A DNA stretch of 9,981 nucleotides from Streptomyces sp. NBS 14/10. GTDB taxonomy: Bacteria > Actinomycetota > Actinomycetes > Streptomycetales > Streptomycetaceae. The DNA lies in assembly GCF_002224125.1 (NCBI RefSeq), contig NZ_NCSM01000052.1, positions 9,870-19,850 of the forward strand, written 5' to 3'. This document shows, piece by piece, positions 5,035 to 9,981 of this stretch. The notes under the pieces were generated by a model. The model worked only from the letters and a program-made list of their open reading frames with translations, was not told the DNA's origin and did no database searches. Each line of letters begins with the position of its first letter. Positions within the stretch are counted from its first letter, which is position 1. A program made the position numbers and the translations under genes.

Positions 5035-6045
5035 ATGTCTGAGGCAACGTCCGCGTACACGAGCGACGCACTGCCTGGTGACGTCGTCGACACCGTGGTG
5101 ATCGGCGGCGGGGCCGCGGGGCTGAACGGTGCGCTGATGCTCGCTCGCTCCCGCCGCTCCGTCGTCGTCATCGACAGCGGTACGCCACGCAACGCGCCCG
5201 CCGCGGCGATGCACGGATTCATCGTCCTGGACGGCACACCGCCCTTTGAGATCCTGGAGCGGGGCCGGAAGCAGGTGCGTCAATACGGTGGCCACGTCGT
5301 CTTCGGCGAGGTGTCATCGGCCGAGCCCGCCGCTCCGTCGCCCGACGGGGACCTGCGCTTCACCGTCGCCTTGGCCGACGGCCGCGGCCTTACAGCGCGC
5401 CGTCTGCTCGTGGCCACCGGCCTGCGGGACGTACTGCCCGACGTGCCCGGCCTCGCCGAGCACTGGGGGCACAGCGTGGTGCACTGCCCCTACTGCCACG
5501 GTTGGGAGGTCCGCGACGAGCCCATCGGCATCCTCGCCACCGGCCCCGCATCCATCCACCACGCGCTGCTGTTCCGGCAGTTGACCGACGACCTGGTCTA
5601 CTTCTCCCGCGGTACCGAGCTGGATGCGGACACCCGCGCGCGGTTCGCCGCCCGCAACATCCGCGTTATCGACGCCCCGGTCCAGGAAGTCAGCGGTGAA
5701 AAGGGCGGCATCGTGGGGGTGCGCCTGGCCGACGGCGCATTCGTGGAGCGCCGCGTCCTCGCCGTCGCCACTCAGATGCAGGCCCGCGCCGAGGGCCTGG
5801 ACGGCCTGAAGCTGCCGATGGAGGACCTGCCCGACAACATGGGTCGCCGCTTCGCCTCCGGCATGGCCGGCACCACCGAGATTCCGGGCGTGTGGGTGGC
5901 CGGAAACGCCACCGACCTCACGGCCCAGGTCGGCGCCTCCGCCGCAGCCGGGGCGCTGGCGGGCTCCCACATCAACGCCCTGTTGGCCACCGCGGACACC
6001 GATGCGGCCCTCGCCGCAGCGCAGGGCGACACCGTCATCGCCTGA
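5035..6045 (+). CDS. Thioredoxin-reductase-like FAD oxidoreductase with CPYC motif
   Basis: 336 residues from ATG 5035, with AAAGGGG at 5021-5027 as ribosome site. FAD is bound by VVIGGGAAGLNGA (21-33), with an acidic end of strand 2 at VVVIDSGTPRN (43-53), ATG at 127-129, and GVWVAGNATD (285-294). The redox pair is C151/C154 in VVHCPYCHGWE, the form found in actinobacterial relatives of dithiol oxidases such as HlmI and GliT. The loop that normally carries the second nucleotide motif reads GILATGPASIHHA (165-177), not a standard G-x-G-x-x-A/G, so NADPH use is uncertain and oxygen-dependent dithiol oxidation is possible. It is divergent from the XRE/cupin gene and 132 bp upstream of the MFS gene. 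Candidate roles are disulfide formation in, or detoxification of, a thiol compound, or general redox repair. The family is firm, the substrate unknown. Confidence 0.88.
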   Translation: MSEATSAYTSDALPGDVVDTVVIGGGAAGLNGALMLARSRRSVVVIDSGTPRNAPAAAMHGFIVLDGTPPFEILERGRKQVRQYGGHVVFGEVSSAEPAAPSPDGDLRFTVALADGRGLTARRLLVATGLRDVLPDVPGLAEHWGHSVVHCPYCHGWEVRDEPIGILATGPASIHHALLFRQLTDDLVYFSRGTELDADTRARFAARNIRVIDAPVQEVSGEKGGIVGVRLADGAFVERRVLAVATQMQARAEGLDGLKLPMEDLPDNMGRRFASGMAGTTEIPGVWVAGNATDLTAQVGASAAAGALAGSHINALLATADTDAALAAAQGDTVIA

Positions 6046-6081
6046 CTCCCCCTTTCTTCAGCCGCTGAACCCGACCAGTGA

Positions 6082-6099
6082 GCGCAGCCGGCGCTGCGC
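6082..6099. other. Short GC stem-loop between flavoprotein and MFS genes
   Basis: GCGCAG (6082-6087) pairs with CTGCGC (6094-6099) over a 6-base loop. There is no T tract, so it is at most a weak attenuator or mRNA-processing site. Nothing else is evident in the 132-bp gap except the MFS ribosome site. Confidence 0.25.
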
Positions 6100-6177
6100 G
6101 CGGCGGCCAGCCCACACCTTCACGGCGACCGGCCCTACTCCGGCGCTGACTTCGCATGCCCTTTTTGAGAGGAAACG

Positions 6178-7797
6178 ATGAGTACGAACCAGCCCGCCCC
6201 GGGGGCAGCCGAACACACAAGAGGCGAAGGCACGCCGGATGCACGCCGGCTGCGTACGATCCTGATCGCCGCTTCGATCGCGCTGATGGCCGTCATCGCC
6301 TCGGTGTCCGGGCTGAACGTCGCCCAGACCCACATGGCGGTGGAGTTCAGCGCCTCACAGAGCACCATCTTGTGGATCATCAACATCTACACCCTCGCCC
6401 TGGCCGCGCTGCTGCTGCCGCTCGGCGCTATCGGTGACCGCTTGGGCCGCAAGCCCATGCTGATCACCGGGCTGGGCGTCTTCGGCATCGCGAGCGTCGC
6501 GGCGGGTCTGGCCCCGACGGCCGAGGTAATGATCGCCGCGCGCGTGGTCAGCGGTATCGGCGCGGCGATGATCATGCCGATCACCCTGGCTGTCATCACC
6601 TCCACCTTCCCGGAGGAGCAGCGGGGCAAGGCGATCGGGGTGTGGACCGGTGTCGCCGGAGGCGGCGGCATTCTGGGCATGTTCCTCTCCGCGCTCCTCG
6701 TCGACGTCGCCGACTGGCGCTGGCTGTTCGTCCTGCCGGTGGCCCTGGTCGTCGTGGCCCTGGGCATGACGCTGAGGTCGGTTCCCAACTCCCGTGAGAG
6801 GTCCGGCCACGCGTTCGACACCGTCGGCGCGCTGATCTCCACCGTCGCCGTGATGGGGCTCATCTACGTCCTGCAGGAGGGCCCTGAGCGCGGCTGGACA
6901 GCCGCCGTGACGCTGATCAGCCTCGCTGTCGGCCTCATCGCCGGCATCGGCTTCGTCGCCTGGGAGCTGCGCGCCCGCGATGCCTCCCTGCTCGACGTGC
7001 GTCTGTTCCGTGAGCGCGGCCTGGCCGGAGGGTCGATCACGCTGCTGGTCGTCTTCGGCGTGCAGGCGGGTATCGGCGTGGTCCTCTTCCCCTTCTTCCA
7101 GGCGGTCCTGGACTGGTCCGGTCTGCTGTCCACCGTCGCGATGATGCCCATGGCCGTCATGATGATGATGGCCTCCGGCCTGGCCCCCACGCTCGCCGCC
7201 CGTATCGGCGTCCGCTCGACGATGGCCACCGGAATCGCGCTGGCCGCCCTCGGGCTGGCCCTCATGGCCCTGTTCGTCTCCGTCGACCGCGGATACCTGT
7301 CCATCCTGCCCGGCCTGCTCGCCATGGGCGTCGGCATGGGCCTGTCGATGACGCCCTCCACCGAGGCCATCACCAGCTCCCTGCCGCGCGAGAAGCAGGG
7401 GGTGGCCTCCGCCCTCAACGACGTCACCCGCGAGTTCGGCACCGCGCTGGGTGTCGCCTTGCTCGGCGCGCTCCTGTCCGCCGGTTACCGCAACGCCATC
7501 GACGACAGGCTCGACGGCATCCCGCAGGGTGCCGCGGACACCGCACGTGAAGGCATGGCCAACGCCGCCGAGGTGGCGCCCGGCACCGGCTCGCACGCGC
7601 GCAGCCTGCTTCATGCCGCCCAGCAGTCCTTCGTCGACGGATGGCAACAGGCCATGTGGTCAGGCGTCGCCGTCATGGGCGCACTCTTCGTCTACGTCGC
7701 TCTGCGCGGCCCGAAGAACACCACCGGCCCGAAGAACACAACCGCCGCAGCGCCCTCTCACGACACAGAGGCCGGCGAGAGCGTCCCCGCCCGATGA
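6178..7797 (+). CDS. DHA2-type MFS drug:H+ antiporter (EmrB/QacA-like, 14 TM)
   Basis: 539 residues from ATG 6178, with GAGAGGAA at 6167-6174 as ribosome site. Hydrophobic segments start at about residue 26 and repeat through about 515; length and pattern fit the 14-helix DHA2 group. Motif A is GAIGDRLGRKPM (83-94) after helix 2. The antiporter motif C region is GVAGGGGILGMFLSALL (158-174), followed by DWRWLF (179-184). The helix-1 motif, usually L-D-x-T-I/V-V-N-V-A, reads SVSGLNVAQ here, so the acidic residue is absent. The C-terminal tail is hydrophilic and holds a GPKNTT duplication. It resides in the cytoplasmic membrane and exports small organic compounds at the expense of the proton gradient; the substrate is unknown. 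It probably shares a transcript or regulator with the flavoprotein gene upstream. Confidence 0.92.
   Translation: MSTNQPAPGAAEHTRGEGTPDARRLRTILIAASIALMAVIASVSGLNVAQTHMAVEFSASQSTILWIINIYTLALAALLLPLGAIGDRLGRKPMLITGLGVFGIASVAAGLAPTAEVMIAARVVSGIGAAMIMPITLAVITSTFPEEQRGKAIGVWTGVAGGGGILGMFLSALLVDVADWRWLFVLPVALVVVALGMTLRSVPNSRERSGHAFDTVGALISTVAVMGLIYVLQEGPERGWTAAVTLISLAVGLIAGIGFVAWELRARDASLLDVRLFRERGLAGGSITLLVVFGVQAGIGVVLFPFFQAVLDWSGLLSTVAMMPMAVMMMMASGLAPTLAARIGVRSTMATGIALAALGLALMALFVSVDRGYLSILPGLLAMGVGMGLSMTPSTEAITSSLPREKQGVASALNDVTREFGTALGVALLGALLSAGYRNAIDDRLDGIPQGAADTAREGMANAAEVAPGTGSHARSLLHAAQQSFVDGWQQAMWSGVAVMGALFVYVALRGPKNTTGPKNTTAAAPSHDTEAGESVPAR
7707..7742 (+). repeat. 18-bp tandem duplication in the MFS C-terminal tail
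   Basis: Units 7707-7724 and 7725-7742 differ at one base and encode GPKNTT twice. Confidence 0.9.
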
Positions 7798-7867
7798 CCG
7801 TGCAAGTTTGTCGTCCGCCCGGCCACCGGGTACAACGAACGGCCCAACGCCTCCGGTACGCAGGCCG

Positions 7868-8098
7868 TCAGTCCTCTTCCCCCTCGTCCTCGGCGACGTC
7901 CGGGTCGCGGAAGATGCGCAGGCCCTGTCCGCGCGCGTTGCCTCCCACCGCGGGCCGCCCAGCAGCCTCGCGCGCGGGTCGGCCCACCGGTTCGAGGGGG
8001 CGGCGAACACGTCGCGCCGCTTCCGCGCGCGGTGCAGCTGTTGCTCCGACGCTGCCTCGTGGCGCGCGTGTTCTGTCCTGTGGGGCTCGGTTATTCAT
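7868..8098 (-). CDS. Unrecognised small ORF or gene remnant with acidic C-terminus
   Basis: A 76-residue reading frame from ATG 8098 to TGA 7868, in an otherwise gene-free 354-bp stretch after the MFS gene. The second half (GRPAVGGNARGQGLRIFRDP then DVAEDEGEED) has strong G/C third-position bias and a natural-looking acidic end. The first half is rich in R, A and P and looks unstructured. No ribosome site is evident before the ATG, so it may be the tail of a longer gene whose front was lost. I recognise no family. In the rest of 7798-8151 I see nothing supportable; no clear terminator follows the MFS gene. Confidence 0.25.
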   Translation of the reverse strand: MNNRAPQDRTRAPRGSVGATAAPRAEAARRVRRPLEPVGRPAREAAGRPAVGGNARGQGLRIFRDPDVAEDEGEED

Positions 8099-8151
8099 CG
8101 CTGCTGGTCAAACGGCCCACTCGGCGTGCAGAGAGCTACAAGCATGATGGG

Positions 8152-8560
8152 ATGATCGTGTCGCTTCTGTACCAGGTGACTCGACGTCTTCTCTCCGTCC
8201 CGTCGGTGCTTGTACTGCGGCCACCGGCCTCATCGCCTGCGACTTCCTCGGCGCCTGCACGTCGCCGGCGTCACCGCACACCCGACCGCTGCCTGGGCCA
8301 CCCAGCAAGCCCGCAATCTCGCCACCGACCTGGGCATCCGCATGGACTCGCCGCGCTTCCCCGTGCGAGACCGCGACAGCAAGTACACCGATTCCTTCGA
8401 CGCCGTGTTCCAGGCCGAGGACATCGAGATCATCAAGACACCGGTCCGCGCGCCAGGTCCTGACCACATACCAGAGGCACTGCAACGCGCGCCGGGCCCA
8501 CCGGGCCCGGCGCCAACTACCTCCCCAAGCTTACGGACAACCACCTCCGGCCGCGGGCCC
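8152..8560 (+). pseudogene. rve-1 integrase-core transposase reduced by three internal deletions
   Basis: ATG 8152 starts the family N-terminus [20 protein letters not shown], which breaks off near 8223. The text resumes directly with TGLIACDF (first catalytic Asp region), skipping about 150 residues. After a second loss and a change of frame it continues [20 protein letters not shown], then [17 protein letters not shown] and [20 protein letters not shown] (second catalytic Asp) to TPVRAP near 8454. A third deletion removes the catalytic Glu region, and a different frame gives [20 protein letters not shown] and [12 protein letters not shown]. Start, middle and end pieces are in the right order and direction, so this is one element shrunk in place, not random debris. 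It belongs to the same family as the fragment at 2194-2690 but keeps other parts. It cannot make active enzyme. Confidence 0.75.
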
Positions 8561-8574
8561 GTACCAGCGAACAG

Positions 8575-8622
8575 CGGTCCGGCCCGGAGCCACGCCTACG
8601 CCTCCGGGCCGGACCGTTTTGT
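8575..8622 (+). terminator. Strong rho-independent terminator-like hairpin
   Basis: A perfect 15-bp GC-rich stem (8575-8589 with 8602-8616), 12-base loop, then TTTTGT at 8617-8622. It would stop plus-strand transcripts coming out of the rve-1 remnant and shield the TetR gene. Confidence 0.7.
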
Positions 8623-8782
8623 GCGAGTTGGGTGGGCAGGATGCGCAGCTGCGGCCTGCCCTGAGTCAACGCCGATGGCCGAGCAAGGGCGGAGCGGGGC
8701 GCCGCCGCGGAACGGGATCCGGAAAGTTCGACGTCCGAGCCAACGCACACCGACCGGCTTCGGTCCGTCTGACAAACCCATC

Positions 8783-8819
8783 GCGAGCAGGCCCGGTCGT
8801 CATGACCGGGCCTGCTCGC
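8783..8819. terminator. Perfect 16-bp hairpin, terminator-like
   Basis: Arms 8783-8798 and 8804-8819 are perfectly complementary around a 5-base loop. There is no T tract on the plus strand; on the minus strand the stem is followed by a moderately T-rich stretch (GATGGGTTTGTC). It may be a terminator for minus-strand transcription or an mRNA-stabilising stem. The bases between this hairpin and the previous one (8623-8782) show no convincing gene. Confidence 0.55.
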
Positions 8820-8840
8820 ATGACACGCCGCACCACAAAC

Positions 8841-8854
8841 AGAACCGCAATTCT
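8841..8854. promoter_or_regulatory. TetR operator candidate, box 1
   Basis: AGAACCGCAATTCT: an AGAAC-n4-ATTCT dyad just upstream of the putative -10. Confidence 0.5.
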
Positions 8855-8856
8855 GC

Positions 8857-8862
8857 TAGTGT
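8857..8862 (+). promoter_or_regulatory. Putative -10 for tetR-AKR operon
   Basis: TAGTGT matches TAnnnT and lies between the two boxes, 42 bases before the GTG start. The -35 region is not recognisable. Confidence 0.35.
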
Positions 8863-8873
8863 CCCCGATAAGC

Positions 8874-8887
8874 AGAACACGGATTCT
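8874..8887. promoter_or_regulatory. TetR operator candidate, box 2
   Basis: AGAACACGGATTCT: the same AGAAC-n4-ATTCT pattern 33 bp (about three helical turns) after box 1, just before the ribosome site. Confidence 0.5.
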
Positions 8888-8903
8888 TTTTGTGGGAGGT
8901 GTG

Positions 8904-9461
8904 GTGCCTCGGCTCACCGACGCGCGCAAGGAACTCCGGCGTACTCAGATCGCCGAGGCCGCCGTCCGCTGCTTCAGCCGCAACGGCCTGGAGCGGACCT
9001 CGATCGCCGACATCACCGCCGAGTCCGGCCTCTCGGCCGGCTCGATCTATGCGCACTACCGCAACAAGGCCGACCTGGTCCGGGTCGCCGCCCGCGAGGT
9101 GCTCGCCAAGCGCGCCGATGTCCTCGGCGAGTACGCCACGGCCGACGCCCCACCCGGCCCCGACGAACTGCTCTCCCGCCTGATCGCCGCGATCGACCCG
9201 GCCGAGGCTCGGGTCGGCGTGCAGACCTGGGGTGAGTCGACCACCGACCCGGCCATCCGCGACATCGTCGTCGACATGACTGACCGGATGCGCGCGATGC
9301 TGCACGACTGCGTCACGGCCTGGCTCGTCAAGGTCGAGCACCATGAGCCGCCCCAAGCCCGGGAGCGCGCCACTCCGATCGCCCATCGGGTCATGGCGCT
9401 CTACCAGGCCGAACTGCTGTACACCGCCTTGCGAACACCGACTGAGGAGACAGCGTCATGA
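8904..9461 (+). CDS. TetR/AcrR-family transcriptional regulator
   Basis: 185 residues from GTG 8904, with GGAGG at 8895-8899. The open frame runs further upstream, but [20 protein letters not shown] is the normal beginning of the family. The N-terminal TetR helix-turn-helix covers residues 10-58: [20 protein letters not shown], then [16 protein letters not shown]. The rest is a helical ligand-binding and dimer domain that does not tell the ligand. Its TGA (9459-9461) overlaps the ATG of the aldo/keto reductase gene, so the two are translationally coupled. Twin dyads around the putative promoter point to autorepression, with the reductase induced when the regulator's ligand is present. Confidence 0.92.
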   Translation: MPRLTDARKELRRTQIAEAAVRCFSRNGLERTSIADITAESGLSAGSIYAHYRNKADLVRVAAREVLAKRADVLGEYATADAPPGPDELLSRLIAAIDPAEARVGVQTWGESTTDPAIRDIVVDMTDRMRAMLHDCVTAWLVKVEHHEPPQARERATPIAHRVMALYQAELLYTALRTPTEETAS

Positions 9462-9981
9462 CCACCACCGCGACCGCTTCGTTCGCCGGCCGCATCGTTT
9501 TGCGCGTCGGCTACGGCGCATTGCAGCTCGAGCGGCTGCACGACCGCCGCGGCGAGGCCGTCGCGCTGCTGCGCCGCGCGGTCGAGTTGGGCGTAGACCA
9601 CGTGGACACCGCCGAGTTCTATGGCTTCGGTTTCGCCAACGCCGTGATCCGCGAGGCACTGCGCCCCGAGGACAACGTCCTGGTGGTCACTAAGGTGGGG
9701 GCTGACCCCAACCCGGGCGGGCGCGTGCCGTTGCGTCTGGCGCAGCGTCCCGAGCAGCTGCGCGCCAGCGTCGAGGACAACCTGCGCAGCCTCGGCGTCG
9801 ACCGGCTCGCGGTCGTCAACCTCCGCCGTCTGGACACCGGCCCCGGGCTGCGTCCCCAGGGGGACCAGGTCGTCGACCTCGACGACCAGCTCGCGGTGAT
9901 GACTGCCCTGCGCGACGAGGGCAAGATCGGTGCTATCGGCCTGAGCAGCGTCACCCTCGACGGCCTGCGCCGTGCCCTGCC
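9458..9981 (+). CDS. Aldo/keto reductase (partial, runs off the right edge)
   Basis: The first 174 residues, from ATG 9458 (ATGA overlap with the regulator). It has the (beta/alpha)8 AKR pattern: VGYGALQLE (17-25), catalytic D50 and Y55 in HVDTAEFYGFG, catalytic K79 in VLVVTKVGADP, and RASVEDNLRSLGVDRLAVVN (102-121). The catalytic tetrad's His, normally in a segment like D-L-x-x-x-H, appears to be N121 (VVNLRR). GKIGAIGLSSVT (155-166) is the typical strand-6 region. Such enzymes use NADPH to reduce carbonyl compounds; the Asn form is also familiar from actinobacterial AKRs of unknown substrate. Together with the TetR gene this is probably an aldehyde or quinone response pair. The C-terminal cofactor site lies outside the window. 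Confidence 0.88.
   Translation, partial: MTTTATASFAGRIVLRVGYGALQLERLHDRRGEAVALLRRAVELGVDHVDTAEFYGFGFANAVIREALRPEDNVLVVTKVGADPNPGGRVPLRLAQRPEQLRASVEDNLRSLGVDRLAVVNLRRLDTGPGLRPQGDQVVDLDDQLAVMTALRDEGKIGAIGLSSVTLDGLRRAL

Noticed and set aside
6355..7647. 430-codon minus-strand open frame opposite the MFS gene
   Set aside because: Composition (G, D, H, Q-rich) is the mirror of a membrane protein's codons in high-GC DNA; no ribosome site or family features.
8619..8903. Upstream extension of the TetR open frame
   Set aside because: It would run through a perfect hairpin and both operator boxes; the protein family starts at the GTG at 8904, which has its own ribosome site.

Overview
The window is GC-rich throughout, with strong G/C third-position bias, GTG starts, leaderless-looking starts with TAnnnT -10 hexamers, and integrase-core (rve) transposases of a kind I associate with Streptomyces. 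A Streptomyces or close actinomycete chromosome arm or plasmid is the best guess. No RNA gene, CRISPR array or origin was seen.

Layout. (1) 1-149: the tail of a NUDIX-like hydrolase. (2) About 225-3330: a pile of insertion sequences. Two 5' ends of one rve-type element (called rve-2 here) face each other at 228-375 and 663-375, and its 3' end lies at 2735-3330. Between them sit an IS5-family element (677-1562), a GNAT acetyltransferase gene (2090-1563, minus) bounded by a third copy of the IS5-type end (2173-2190), and a fragment of a second rve-type transposase (rve-1, about 2194-2690). All rve copies are broken; the IS5 transposase looks intact apart from a -1 shift that is probably programmed. 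(3) 3340-7797: four intact genes. These are a His-rich SAM methyltransferase and an XRE/cupin regulator on the minus strand, then a thioredoxin-reductase-like flavoprotein with a CPYC motif and a DHA2-type MFS exporter on the plus strand. (4) 7798-8903: a doubtful minus-strand ORF, another rve-1 transposase with three internal deletions, and two strong hairpins. (5) 8904-9981: a TetR regulator overlapping (ATGA) an aldo/keto reductase that runs off the window. Twin AGAAC-n4-ATTCT boxes flank the regulator's putative -10.

How the genes may work together. Methyltransferase, CPYC flavoprotein and MFS pump recall the oxidase, S-methyltransferase and exporter used for self-protection against dithiol toxins such as gliotoxin and holomycin. 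Here the XRE/cupin protein would be the sensor, and its gene shares a 96-bp divergent region with the flavoprotein gene. This is inference from family and context only. The TetR/AKR pair is a separate, self-contained redox unit. The most unusual structural feature is the possible mobile unit at 677-2190: IS5 transposase plus GNAT gene, with 18-bp outer inverted repeats and TAA on both sides.
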